Of a stretch of 42,075 bases of DNA, positions 8,978 through 17,373 are shown piece after piece. The stretch covers positions 6,982 to 49,056 of the forward strand of contig NZ_MQTS01000165.1 in assembly GCF_020532825.1 (NCBI RefSeq), written 5' to 3'. This stretch comes from Arthrobacter sp. SO3. Lineage in GTDB: Bacteria > Actinomycetota > Actinomycetes > Actinomycetales > Micrococcaceae. The translations under genes were made by a program, and so were the position numbers. Position 1 is the first letter of the stretch. Every line of letters begins with the position of its first letter. Below the pieces are notes generated by a model. That model ran no database searches. It was not told where the DNA came from and saw only the letters and a program-made list of their open reading frames with translations.

Positions 8978-10213
8978 TCAGCGGATGCGGGCCGGCTGGT
9001 GCCGGCCGAGCTGGTTCGCGGCATGCGCCACCCACTCCAGCGGCCCGCGCCACACCAGGGCCGCGAACATGGCGCCAAGGGCCAGGATCGCCACGGCCTG
9101 CGCCCAGTAGATGCCCTCCAGCGTCCACCCGGACGGCAGTGGCTGGCCGTACAGTGAGGCCATCACGCACAGGTGGGCCGTGTAGAAGCTCAGGGTCATG
9201 GCACCGGCGCCCCGCAGCGGGAGCAGGAAGTCCCACCCGCTGCCCTGGACCAGCCGGCCCAGCAGCAGGCAGCCCCCGACGACGGCGGCCGCCACCCCCG
9301 AGGTGTGCAGCAGATCCAGGGTGGTGCCCGAATGCGGGGCGCTGGAGGCGAGCCACCAGGCGGAGCCGGTCTGGTCCACTCCGGCCAGGTTGACCTGCAG
9401 GAGGCTCCCCAGTGGATATGACGGATCGAGCAGGGACGCCTGCAGTGCAGCCCGGCCGCCCCAGTCCTCCATCATCACCACGCCCAGCCACTTGGCCAGC
9501 ACCGCAACTACCGTTCCCGCCGCCAGCAGCAGCGCCGGGACCGCCGCCGACGTGAGGGCCAGCCGGCCGATCGCGAGGCCGATCAGCAGGTAGGCAATCC
9601 ACTGCAGGACAGGGTAGTAGCCGGTCAGGAAGAGATCGCCGAGCAGCACCGCGGGCGTGGACAGATCCTCCCACTGGGGGTTGTGCCCCAGCTGCAGGGC
9701 CGGCACGGCGGTGAGGAGCCAGGGCCGCAGCAGGAAGGCGAGCGCCGGGGTCACCAGCACCCAGCCGAGGGCAAGTACCAGCAGGTGCTTGACGTCCAAC
9801 CCCAGGAACGGCAGCACGCAAAGGAACAGCACAGCGTAGTGGACCAGGATGATGGCGATGTTCACTTCCAGCCCCCCGATGGAGAGCCCGACGGCGCCCA
9901 CCACGAGGGCGCGGAGGGCGATTCCCCGGCGGGCCGCCCACAGCTGCGGCCCCTGGAGGGGGTGCTGTTTGCCGGTTGACAGTGCCAGCCCGATTCCGGC
10001 GAGCACGGCGAACAGGGCCGAGGCGCGCCCGGAAAACACCAGCCCCACCCAGGTGGGTGTGAGCTGGGCGTTGGACTCGAAGGTGGGGAACACGTGGGTG
10101 GCCATCATGCCCAGGAGGGCCAGCCCGCGGGCGGCATCGATGCCGGAGAGCCGCGTCCCGGCCGCTTTGCTTACGGCGGGCCGGGCAGTGGAGGCTGTTC
10201 CGCGCGGCGTCAT
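8978..10213 (-). CDS. DUF418/DUF1624-type polytopic membrane protein
   Basis: A 411-residue integral membrane protein with about ten hydrophobic segments. The start region 'SGIDAARGLALLGMMATHVFPTF' is typical of the YeiB-like/heparan-alpha-glucosaminide N-acetyltransferase-like superfamily ('R-G-l-A-l-l-G...H'), and the C-terminal part 'GAGAMTLSFYTAHLCV' and 'GPLEWVAH' matches DUF418 (G-P-x-E-W). A membrane acyltransferase or transporter role is inference. ATG 10213 has no obvious ribosome binding site. It converges on the 8468 gene and is divergent from the SOS gene at 10330, so the LexA box at 10301-10316 could also affect it. Confidence 0.7.
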   Translation of the reverse strand: MTPRGTASTARPAVSKAAGTRLSGIDAARGLALLGMMATHVFPTFESNAQLTPTWVGLVFSGRASALFAVLAGIGLALSTGKQHPLQGPQLWAARRGIALRALVVGAVGLSIGGLEVNIAIILVHYAVLFLCVLPFLGLDVKHLLVLALGWVLVTPALAFLLRPWLLTAVPALQLGHNPQWEDLSTPAVLLGDLFLTGYYPVLQWIAYLLIGLAIGRLALTSAAVPALLLAAGTVVAVLAKWLGVVMMEDWGGRAALQASLLDPSYPLGSLLQVNLAGVDQTGSAWWLASSAPHSGTTLDLLHTSGVAAAVVGGCLLLGRLVQGSGWDFLLPLRGAGAMTLSFYTAHLCVMASLYGQPLPSGWTLEGIYWAQAVAILALGAMFAALVWRGPLEWVAHAANQLGRHQPARIR

Positions 10214-10294
10214 CTTTTGATCGTCTCATGACGGGCACAGGTGATCCCGGGCTACGGTGCGGATCCGGAGGTGCTCACAGGAGTCACACAGGTC

Positions 10295-10329
10295 TTGTAT
10301 TCGAATATATGTTCGAATACCATGTGGTT
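10295..10329 (+). promoter_or_regulatory. LexA-controlled leaderless promoter
   Basis: -35 TTGTAT (10295-10300), 17-nt spacer, -10 TACCAT (10318-10323), 6 nt, then ATG 10330. The spacer is almost entirely a LexA operator: TCGAATATATGTTCGA at 10301-10316, one base away from the actinobacterial consensus TCGAAC-N4-GTTCGA. A bound LexA dimer would sit between -35 and -10 and block RNA polymerase. Confidence 0.8.
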
Positions 10330-10671
10330 ATGAACAATCCATCAGAGCCCGTTCAGCCGGACACGGCAGCCGGCGTCCTCAAAGCCATGAGTCCCGGCGT
10401 CGTGGACTTCCTGTTCCGCCAGCTCGTTGCCGGCGAACCCGCGGAGGACCTCCAGTGGCAGCAGGAGGGCGCGGCCCTGTCGGCGCAGCCGCCCGGCGCC
10501 GAACTGGCCCGCCGGCTTGCCGAAACCGACCTTGAAGCGCTCACACCCGGCGAACTGTTCCACTATGTCCGGGCGGCCCAGCGGCTCGCGGCGTGGGCCG
10601 AGGGGCTCCGGGAGGACGCCGTGGGCCGCTACTGCGCCACACCTTCCGGCAGGACCGCCCCGGCCGTGTGA
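10330..10671 (+). CDS. Small SOS-controlled protein resembling the DUF222 N-terminus
   Basis: A 113-residue acidic, helical protein. 'LTPGELFHYVRAAQRLAAWAEGLREDAVGRY' resembles the start of DUF222 (13E12-type) proteins, which normally continue for several hundred residues to a C-terminal HNH nuclease; here the reading frame ends and no HNH motif follows. 13E12-family genes are known LexA targets in mycobacteria, and this gene has a near-consensus LexA box in its promoter, which supports the relationship. The frame is open upstream to 10228 but that part crosses the promoter; ATG 10330 is preferred, with GTG 10324 as an in-frame alternative. It is 20 nt upstream of the nitrilase-fold gene. Function unknown. 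Confidence 0.7.
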   Translation: MNNPSEPVQPDTAAGVLKAMSPGVVDFLFRQLVAGEPAEDLQWQQEGAALSAQPPGAELARRLAETDLEALTPGELFHYVRAAQRLAAWAEGLREDAVGRYCATPSGRTAPAV

Positions 10672-10679
10672 GCGGTGCC

Positions 10680-10691
10680 TAGGATGGCAGG
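10680..10691 (+). promoter_or_regulatory. Putative leaderless promoter (-10) of nitrilase-fold gene
   Basis: TAGGAT at 10680-10685, 6 nt, then GTG 10692. The hexamer lies in the 20-nt gap after the SOS gene, giving the downstream gene its own start. Confidence 0.5.
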
Positions 10692-11432
10692 GTGACCACA
10701 GCGCTGACGCTTTCCGCCATCCAGTACACGGCCCTCGACGGCGGGCTCGCCGCCAATGTCCCGGAACATATCCGGCTGATCGAAGACGCCGACGACCACG
10801 GTGCCCGGCTGGTGGTCTTTCCCGAGCTTTCCCTCACCGGTTACCGGCTGGACGGACTGGCGGATCCGGACCGGTGGGTGACCGCCGGGGACGCCCGGCT
10901 GGACGGCCTGCGCGAAATCTGCCGGCGGACCGGAATTACCGCGGTTGTCGGCGCCCCGTTCAAGGACGCGGACGGCACGCCCCGACTCGCCTCGCTCGCC
11001 CTGCACCCCGGCGGTCAGCTGGAAACCGGTTTCAAAGTCTGGCTCCACGGCCCGGAGCAACAATCCTTCAGCGCCGGAGACCGGACGGCCGTCCTTGACC
11101 TCGACGGCTGGAGGGTCGCCCTGGCCATCGGCCCGGACGCCGGCCGCCCGGCCCATGCCCGCGGGGCGGCGGAGGCCGGCGCGGACATCTACGCTGTCTC
11201 GGCCCTTTATGCCGACGGCGAGGACAACCGGCTGGCCGGGCACCTCGGCGCGCGGGCCAGGGACAACCGGATGTTCAGCCTGCTGGCCAACCTCGGCGGT
11301 ACTACCGAGCGGGGGGCCTCGGCTGGCGGGAGTGGTTTCTGGGGGCCGGACGGAGGCGTGATCCGGCAGGCGGCCGGAACGGGGACCGAAGTGCTGACCG
11401 CGACCCTGCAGCACAACGTCCTGGCCCCCTAG
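10692..11432 (+). CDS. Nitrilase-superfamily protein lacking the catalytic cysteine
   Basis: A 246-residue protein with the carbon-nitrogen hydrolase fold. Of the Glu-Lys-Cys catalytic set, E45 ('VVFPELSLTGY') and K115 ('ETGFKVWLHGPEQ') are present, but the nucleophile position reads 'LAIGPDAGRP', so G147 stands where active members have Cys ('I-C-x-D'). The rest of the fold follows ('RARDNRMFSLLANLGG', 'SGFWGPDG'). It is therefore probably a non-hydrolytic member, with a binding or regulatory role, or an enzyme with changed chemistry (inference). GTG 10692 sits at leaderless spacing. Codon use and GC match the neighbours. Confidence 0.8.
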   Translation: MTTALTLSAIQYTALDGGLAANVPEHIRLIEDADDHGARLVVFPELSLTGYRLDGLADPDRWVTAGDARLDGLREICRRTGITAVVGAPFKDADGTPRLASLALHPGGQLETGFKVWLHGPEQQSFSAGDRTAVLDLDGWRVALAIGPDAGRPAHARGAAEAGADIYAVSALYADGEDNRLAGHLGARARDNRMFSLLANLGGTTERGASAGGSGFWGPDGGVIRQAAGTGTEVLTATLQHNVLAP

Positions 11433-11475
11433 GTCCGGGAAGGCGCTGGCCTCCATCACCGGGCTCCCGCACCCC

Positions 11476-11513
11476 CCCGGCCGGCTTCCGGGTGAGGCCC
11501 GCGGGCCGGGTTT
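11476..11513 (+). terminator. Possible terminator after nitrilase-fold gene
   Basis: CCCGGCC (11476-11482) pairs with GGCCGGG (11504-11510), enclosing a GC-rich loop that can fold further, and is followed by only three T residues. It lies between the nitrilase-fold gene and the dapA promoter. The short T tract makes this uncertain. Confidence 0.4.
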
Positions 11514-11535
11514 GATCTTCATCACGTCGCCGCCA

Positions 11536-11573
11536 TTGTCACATCGCGCCGGGGACAGGGTAACGTTTTTCAT
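11536..11573 (+). promoter_or_regulatory. Putative leaderless promoter of dapA
   Basis: TTGTCA (11536-11541) and TAACGT (11561-11566) are separated by 19 nt; the -10 is 7 nt before the dapA ATG at 11574. Confidence 0.6.
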
Positions 11574-12482
11574 ATGGCTGACTCTGATACTCGCTCTTAC
11601 ACGTTCGGAACCCTCGTGACCGCCATGGTCACGCCTTTCACTTCCGACGGTGAGGTCGACTACCAGCAGAACGCCGAACTGGCCAACAAGCTCGTCGACG
11701 ACGGCAACGATGCCCTCGTTATTTCCGGTACCACGGGGGAGACCTCCACCCTGGAAGACGACGAGAAGGAAAAGCTTTTCCGGGTCATCGTGGAGGCCGT
11801 GGGGGACCGGGCCAAGGTCATCGCCGGAACCGGTACGAACCACACCTCGCACTCGATCGAAATGGCCAAGCGCGCCGCGAAAGCCGGAGCGCACGGCCAG
11901 CTGATTGTCACCCCGTACTACAACAAGCCGAGCCAGGCCGGCATCCAGGCCCACATCGAAGCCGTCGCCGACGCCGCCGATCTGCCCGTCATGGTCTACG
12001 ACATCCCCGGCCGTTCCTGCGTGCCGATCCTGCCCGAAACCATGATCCGGCTCGCGGACCACCCGAATATTGTGGCGCTCAAGGATGCCAAGGCCGATTT
12101 TGCCGCCGTCACCCGGGTCCTTGCCAACACCGACCTTGACGTCTACTCCGGCGACGACGGACTGACCCTGCCGTGGATGGCAGCGGGCGCCGTCGGGCTC
12201 GTCAGCGTCTCCGCGCACGTCGCGACGCGGCAGTTCCGCGCCCTGATCGATGCCGCACTTGCGGGCGACTTCGCCACCGCCCGCACCATACATTTCGAAC
12301 TGGACCCTCTGGTCCGTGCAGTGATGACCCATATCCAGGGTGCTGTTGCTGCGAAGCAAGTTCTTAAGTGGCAGGGAGTCCTGCCCAACTCGGTTGTCCG
12401 TTTGCCCCTCGTGGAGCCGGACGAAGCTGAGATCGAAACCATCCGCGAGGACTTGGCGGAAGCCGGAATGGTCTTTTCCTGA
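11574..12482 (+). CDS. dapA: DapA, 4-hydroxy-tetrahydrodipicolinate synthase
   Basis: A 302-residue TIM-barrel aldolase that condenses pyruvate with aspartate semialdehyde, the committed step to diaminopimelate and lysine. The 'SGTTGETSTL' loop, 'TPYYNKPSQAG' with the catalytic tyrosine, the 'YDIPGRS' arginine region and the Schiff-base lysine in 'NIVALKDAKAD' are all present. Length is normal. It is followed after 60 nt by the RNase J gene in the same direction, an arrangement common in actinobacteria. Confidence 0.96.
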   Translation: MADSDTRSYTFGTLVTAMVTPFTSDGEVDYQQNAELANKLVDDGNDALVISGTTGETSTLEDDEKEKLFRVIVEAVGDRAKVIAGTGTNHTSHSIEMAKRAAKAGAHGQLIVTPYYNKPSQAGIQAHIEAVADAADLPVMVYDIPGRSCVPILPETMIRLADHPNIVALKDAKADFAAVTRVLANTDLDVYSGDDGLTLPWMAAGAVGLVSVSAHVATRQFRALIDAALAGDFATARTIHFELDPLVRAVMTHIQGAVAAKQVLKWQGVLPNSVVRLPLVEPDEAEIETIREDLAEAGMVFS

Positions 12483-12542
12483 TCAGGTGTTCCAACTGAT
12501 GAGTAGAGACCAGTCCGGTACCCGCCTGGAAAGTAGTGCATT

Positions 12543-14234
12543 ATGACCCAAACCGCCCTTCCCGGCCTTGTCACGCCGCCGAAACTGCTCAAGGACACCC
12601 TGCGGATCGTTCCGCTCGGTGGTCTGGGGGAGATCGGCCGCAACATGACCGTCTTCGAAATCGACGGCAAGCTGCTCATCGTCGACTGCGGCGTCCTCTT
12701 CCCTGAGGAAACCCAGCCCGGCGTCGACCTGATCCTTCCCGACTTCTCCTACATCAAGGACCGCCTCCAGGACATCGTCGCCGTCGTCCTGACCCACGGC
12801 CACGAGGACCACATCGGTGCCATCCCGTACCTGCTGCGCCTGCGCGCCGACATTCCCCTGGTCGGCTCCCGGCTGACGCTGGCCCTCATCGAGGCGAAGC
12901 TGCTGGAACACCGGATCAAGCCGGTCACCCAGACCGTCACCGAGGGCCAGGTGCAGAAGTTCGGCCCGTTCGAATGCGAATTCGTGGCCGTCAACCACTC
13001 GATCCCGGACGCCCTGGCCGTGTTCCTGCGCACCTCCGGCGGCACCGTGCTGCACACCGGCGACTTCAAGATGGACCAGCTGCCGTTGGACGGCCGGATC
13101 ACCGACCTCCGCCACTTCGCCAAGCTGGGCGAAGAAGGCGTGGACCTGTTCATGTCGGACTCCACCAACGCCGACGTGCCGGGCTTCACCACCGCCGAGA
13201 AGGAAATCGGCCCCACCCTGGACCGGCTCTTCGGCCAGGCCTCCAAGCGCCTGATCGTCGCGTCCTTCTCCTCGCACGTGCACCGCGTCCAGCAGGTCCT
13301 CGACGCCGCCGCCAACCACAACCGCAAGGTGGCCTTCGTCGGCCGCTCGATGGTCCGCAACATGGCCATCGCCGAGAAGCTCGGCTACCTCGACGTGCCC
13401 CCGGGCATACTGGTCGACATCAAGAACATCGACAACCTGCCGGACAACCGCGTGGTGCTGATGTCCACCGGTTCCCAGGGCGAGCCGATGGCGGCCCTGT
13501 CCCGCATGGCCAACGGTGACCACCGCGTCGTCGTCGGCCAGGGCGACACCGTCATCCTCGCCTCCAGCCTGATCCCGGGCAACGAGAACGCCGTGTTCCG
13601 CATCATCAACGGCCTGCTCAAGCTCGGCGCCGACGTCATCCACAAGGGCAACGCCAAGGTGCATGTCTCCGGCCACGCCGCCGCCGGCGAACTGCTGTAC
13701 TGCTACAACATCCTGGAGCCGCTCAACGCGATGCCGGTGCACGGCGAGACCCGCCACCTGATCGCCAACGGCAAGATCGCCCTGGACTCCGGGGTCCCCG
13801 AGGAAAGCATCCTCCTCGCGGACAACGGCACCGTCATCGATCTCCGCGACCACCAGGCGGACATCGTCGGCCAGGTCGAGGTCGGTTTCGTCTACGTCGA
13901 CGGCTCCAGCGTTGGCGAAGTTACGGAAGCGGACCTGAAGGACCGCCAGACGCTCGGCGATGAAGGCTTCATCTCCATCATCACCGTCATCCACCGCGCC
14001 ACCGGCAAGGTCGTCTCCGGCCCCGAGATCCACGCCCGCGGCGTGGCCGAGGACGACTCCGTGTTCGACGAGATCATCCCGAAGATCAACGCCGCCCTGG
14101 AAGAAGCCGTGCTCAACCGCTCGGACCACACCACGCACCAGCTGCAGCAGGTTGTCCGCCGCGTGGTCGGCACCTGGGTCAACCGCAAGCTTCGCCGCAA
14201 GCCCCTGATCATCCCGGTGGTCCTGGAGGCGTAA
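12543..14234 (+). CDS. rnj: RNase J, metallo-beta-lactamase ribonuclease
   Basis: A 563-residue beta-CASP ribonuclease with exo- and endonuclease activity in mRNA decay and rRNA processing. The zinc-binding motif 'LTHGHEDHIGAIPYLL' (HxHxDH), 'HSIPDA', 'LHTGDFKMD' and 'SDSTNA' are intact, followed by the beta-CASP 'STGSQGEPMAALSRM' and 'HVSGHAAAGEL' regions and a C-terminal domain of about 100 residues. The ATG at 12543 follows a weak GGAAAG. A strong hairpin with a T run after the stop ends the unit. Confidence 0.93.
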   Translation: MTQTALPGLVTPPKLLKDTLRIVPLGGLGEIGRNMTVFEIDGKLLIVDCGVLFPEETQPGVDLILPDFSYIKDRLQDIVAVVLTHGHEDHIGAIPYLLRLRADIPLVGSRLTLALIEAKLLEHRIKPVTQTVTEGQVQKFGPFECEFVAVNHSIPDALAVFLRTSGGTVLHTGDFKMDQLPLDGRITDLRHFAKLGEEGVDLFMSDSTNADVPGFTTAEKEIGPTLDRLFGQASKRLIVASFSSHVHRVQQVLDAAANHNRKVAFVGRSMVRNMAIAEKLGYLDVPPGILVDIKNIDNLPDNRVVLMSTGSQGEPMAALSRMANGDHRVVVGQGDTVILASSLIPGNENAVFRIINGLLKLGADVIHKGNAKVHVSGHAAAGELLYCYNILEPLNAMPVHGETRHLIANGKIALDSGVPEESILLADNGTVIDLRDHQADIVGQVEVGFVYVDGSSVGEVTEADLKDRQTLGDEGFISIITVIHRATGKVVSGPEIHARGVAEDDSVFDEIIPKINAALEEAVLNRSDHTTHQLQQVVRRVVGTWVNRKLRRKPLIIPVVLEA

Positions 14235-14267
14235 GCCCCGGCGGCGGCGCCAGCGCCCCGCAGCTCA

Positions 14268-14325
14268 ACGGCCGTCCCGGCCCGCCGCAGGCTCCAGCTT
14301 GCGGCAGACCGGGAGGGCCGTTTTT
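14268..14325 (+). terminator. Rho-independent terminator after rnj
   Basis: A long imperfect hairpin: left arm from 14268 (ACGGCC..CCCGG..GCCGCA) pairs with a right arm ending GGGAGGGCCGT at 14321, followed by TTTTT (14321-14325). It separates rnj from ftsK. Confidence 0.75.
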
Positions 14326-14393
14326 GCGTGCCCGGCCGGCAACATGATCCCCGCGGAGGCCCGGAAATCCGCGGTTTTCGGCCCGGCGTCAGG

Positions 14394-14406
14394 TACCGTA
14401 GCGGGT
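14394..14406 (+). promoter_or_regulatory. Putative leaderless promoter (-10) of ftsK
   Basis: TACCGT at 14394-14399, 7 nt, then ATG 14407. This decides the ftsK start over the open frame reaching to 14299, which crosses the terminator. Confidence 0.55.
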
Positions 14407-17364
14407 ATGGCGACACGTACTTCCTCCGCGCCTAGAGGAAACCCCAGCGGTAAATCAGGCAGCCCTTCGGCCCGGGGCTCCGGCCCGGCTGCGTCCAAAA
14501 CCAGCAAGCCCTCCGGAACAACGGGCACCGCGCGCACCCGCCAGCTGGCCGCCGTCGAACCCAGACAGCCCTGGCCGGTCCGGGTTGTGGCCGGTGCCTG
14601 GCTGGGCGTTGCCCACGTCGTCGGGGCGGGAATCCGGCGGATCGGCTACGACGTCAGCGACCTCGCCCCCGGGGACCGCCGCGACGGCGCAGCCCTGTTC
14701 AACCTCGCACTCGGGGTCTTTGTCGCCACCTTCGCCTGGTGGGGCTTCCAGGGCTGGTTCCCGGACACTGTCTACGCCATCATCAACGGCACCTTCGGCT
14801 GGATGTCGCTGCTGCTGCCGCTGATGCTGTTTGTCTGCGCCTTCCGGCTGTTCCGCCAGCCCGCCGACGGCCGCGGCAACAACCGAATCGGGATCGGCTT
14901 CCTGATCATGACCTTCGCCGGCTCCGGCCTGGCCCACATCATCGGCGGGGAACCCACCGTCGCGGAGGGGTTCGACGGACTGCGCCACGCCGGCGGCATG
15001 CTCGGCTACCTCGCCGCGGCCCCGCTGGCCGCCATCCACCCCGCCGTCCCGGTGGCCGTCTACAGCCTGCTCGCCTTCACCTCGCTGCTGATCGTCACCG
15101 CCACGCCGTTCGGTGCCATCCCCGGCCGGCTGCGCGGCGCCTACGAGCACCTCATGGGCATCGACCTGCAGGACGACGACACTGACGGCACCGGCCACGA
15201 CCGCAGCTACCTCTACGAAAACGACACCCCGGCCCCGGCGAAGAAGAAACGCCGCCGCCTCTTCGGCAAGGACCACGACGAGGAGGCCGGACTCGAAGGC
15301 TACGTCGGCGACGAGGCCTTCGAACGGGCCCTGATCGCCGATGAGGAAGCCGAAGCCGCCCGATCGGCCGGCGGCGCCAAAACGGGCTCCAAGTCCGTCG
15401 CACCGGGGGTGCGCCGCCCCACCCAGGCCGAGATCGCCGTCGAGAAGATCAAGGCAGCCCAGGGGCTGGGCGGCGACGCCGGAGCGGCGGGGGAGAACGC
15501 CACCGAGGCGATCCCGCTCGTCACCCCGGGCATGATCGCCGCGGGCTCACTGAACCCGGCCGTGCCCGCACCCGGCGCCGCTGCCGTGGCAGCCGCCGCG
15601 AAGGTCCCCTCCAAACCGGTCGTGCCGGCACCCCTGCCCACCCCGATTCCGCAGCGCACCGAACAGCTCTCGCTGGCCGGCGACGTGACGTACACGCTGC
15701 CGCCGTCGGACGTCCTGACCCCGGGCTCCATCCCCAAGGAACGCACCGAAGCCAACGACGCGATTGTCGCCTCGCTGACCGAAACCCTGAACCAGTTCAA
15801 CGTCGAGGCGCAGGTCACCGGGTTCAGCCGCGGCCCCACCGTGACCCGCTACGAGATCGAGCTCTCCCCGGGCACCAAGGTGGAACGCGTCACCGCGCTG
15901 TCCAAGAACATCTCCTATGCCGTCGCCAGCTCGGACGTCCGCATCCTGAGCCCCATCCCGGGCCGGTCCGCGATCGGCATCGAGATCCCCAACACGGACC
16001 GCGAGACCGTGTCCCTCGGCGACGTGCTCCGCAGCCAGAACGCCCGGCGGACCGAGCACCCCATGGTGATCGGCGTCGGCAAGGACGTCGAGGGCGGCTA
16101 CGTCGTCGCGAACCTCGCCAAGATGCCCCACCTGCTCGTGGCGGGCGCCACCGGTGCCGGCAAGTCGGCGTTCGTGAACGCCATGATCACGTCCATCCTG
16201 ATGCGCGCCACCCCCGACGAGGTCCGCATGGTCATGGTGGACCCCAAACGGGTGGAACTCACCGCCTACGAGGGCGTCCCGCACCTCATCACCCCGATCA
16301 TCACCAACCCCAAGAAGGCCGCCGAGGCCCTGCAATGGGTGGTCCGCGAGATGGACGCCCGCTACGACGACCTCGCCAACTACGGTTTCAAGCACATCGA
16401 CGACTTCAACAAGGCCGTCCGCGCGGGCAAGGTCCACCCGCCCGAGGGGTCCAAACGGGTCATCCGGCCGTACCCGTACCTGCTGGTGATCGTCGACGAA
16501 CTCGCCGACCTGATGATGGTCGCCCCCCGCGACGTCGAGGACTCGATTGTCCGCATCACCCAGCTGGCCCGTGCCGCCGGCATCCACCTCGTGCTCGCCA
16601 CCCAGCGGCCCTCCGTCGACGTGGTCACCGGCCTGATCAAGGCCAACGTGCCGTCGCGGATGGCGTTCGCGACCTCCTCGGTGACGGACTCCCGCGTGGT
16701 CCTGGACCAGCCGGGCGCAGAGAAGCTGATCGGCCAGGGCGACGCGCTGTTCCTGCCCATGGGCGCGTCGAAGGCCATGCGTGTCCAGGGTGCCTGGGTC
16801 ACCGAATCGGAAATCCACAAGGTGGTCGAGCACGTCAAGGGCCAGCTCAAGGCCGTGTACCGCGACGACGTCGCCCCCGAGGCGCCGAAGAAGCAGATCG
16901 ACGACGACATCGGGGACGATCTCGAGGTCCTGCTGCAGGCGACCGAGCTCGTCGTCACGACCCAGTTCGGCTCCACCTCGATGCTGCAGCGCAAGCTCCG
17001 CGTCGGCTTCGCGAAGGCCGGCCGGCTGATGGACCTGCTCGAATCCCGCGGCGTGGTGGGCCCCTCCGAGGGCTCCAAGGCCCGCGATGTCCTGGTCAAA
17101 CCCGATGACCTGGCGACGGTTCTCGCGGCCATGAAGGGCATGGAGGTGCCCGCCATCGCCGATTCCCAGACCGCTGCGCTGAGCGAGAACGCCAACGCGA
17201 ACCTCGCCCAGGGCGGCTATGCGGAGGACCTCGTCGCCGCGGACCTGGACCGGCGCGGCCAGAACACCCAGTACTACGACGGCGCCGACGGCGCCGGCGG
17301 GGGCTCCGGCCCGGATGAGGACGACGGGGGCTCCGAGGACGCCTGGTCGCTCACCGGACGGTAG
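14407..17364 (+). CDS. ftsK: FtsK/SpoIIIE DNA translocase
   Basis: A 985-residue septal DNA pump for chromosome segregation at division. The N-terminal ~240 residues contain a basic Ser/Gly-rich stretch and about four membrane segments; a linker rich in Ala, Pro and acidic residues follows; the motor domain has Walker A 'GATGAGKS' at about 580-587, Walker B 'LLVIVDELADLMM', and 'LATQRPSVDVVTG'. The winged-helix gamma domain ('STSMLQRKLRVGFAKAGRLMDLLESRGVVGPSEGSKARDV') recognises oriented DNA sequences. A Gly/Asp-rich tail ends the protein. The stop codon overlaps the pgsA -10 hexamer. Confidence 0.95.
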   Translation: MATRTSSAPRGNPSGKSGSPSARGSGPAASKTSKPSGTTGTARTRQLAAVEPRQPWPVRVVAGAWLGVAHVVGAGIRRIGYDVSDLAPGDRRDGAALFNLALGVFVATFAWWGFQGWFPDTVYAIINGTFGWMSLLLPLMLFVCAFRLFRQPADGRGNNRIGIGFLIMTFAGSGLAHIIGGEPTVAEGFDGLRHAGGMLGYLAAAPLAAIHPAVPVAVYSLLAFTSLLIVTATPFGAIPGRLRGAYEHLMGIDLQDDDTDGTGHDRSYLYENDTPAPAKKKRRRLFGKDHDEEAGLEGYVGDEAFERALIADEEAEAARSAGGAKTGSKSVAPGVRRPTQAEIAVEKIKAAQGLGGDAGAAGENATEAIPLVTPGMIAAGSLNPAVPAPGAAAVAAAAKVPSKPVVPAPLPTPIPQRTEQLSLAGDVTYTLPPSDVLTPGSIPKERTEANDAIVASLTETLNQFNVEAQVTGFSRGPTVTRYEIELSPGTKVERVTALSKNISYAVASSDVRILSPIPGRSAIGIEIPNTDRETVSLGDVLRSQNARRTEHPMVIGVGKDVEGGYVVANLAKMPHLLVAGATGAGKSAFVNAMITSILMRATPDEVRMVMVDPKRVELTAYEGVPHLITPIITNPKKAAEALQWVVREMDARYDDLANYGFKHIDDFNKAVRAGKVHPPEGSKRVIRPYPYLLVIVDELADLMMVAPRDVEDSIVRITQLARAAGIHLVLATQRPSVDVVTGLIKANVPSRMAFATSSVTDSRVVLDQPGAEKLIGQGDALFLPMGASKAMRVQGAWVTESEIHKVVEHVKGQLKAVYRDDVAPEAPKKQIDDDIGDDLEVLLQATELVVTTQFGSTSMLQRKLRVGFAKAGRLMDLLESRGVVGPSEGSKARDVLVKPDDLATVLAAMKGMEVPAIADSQTAALSENANANLAQGGYAEDLVAADLDRRGQNTQYYDGADGAGGGSGPDEDDGGSEDAWSLTGR

Positions 17365-17373
17365 CCTAGGAAG
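17362..17373 (+). promoter_or_regulatory. Putative leaderless promoter (-10) of pgsA
   Basis: TAGCCT at 17362-17367 overlaps the ftsK stop; 6 nt (AGGAAG) follow before GTG 17374. AGGAAG touches the GTG and is too close for a normal ribosome binding site. Confidence 0.45.

Noticed and set aside
12483..14138. 551-codon minus-strand frame opposite rnj
   Set aside because: Shadow of the RNase J coding sequence; Val/Asp/Gly-rich without any motif.
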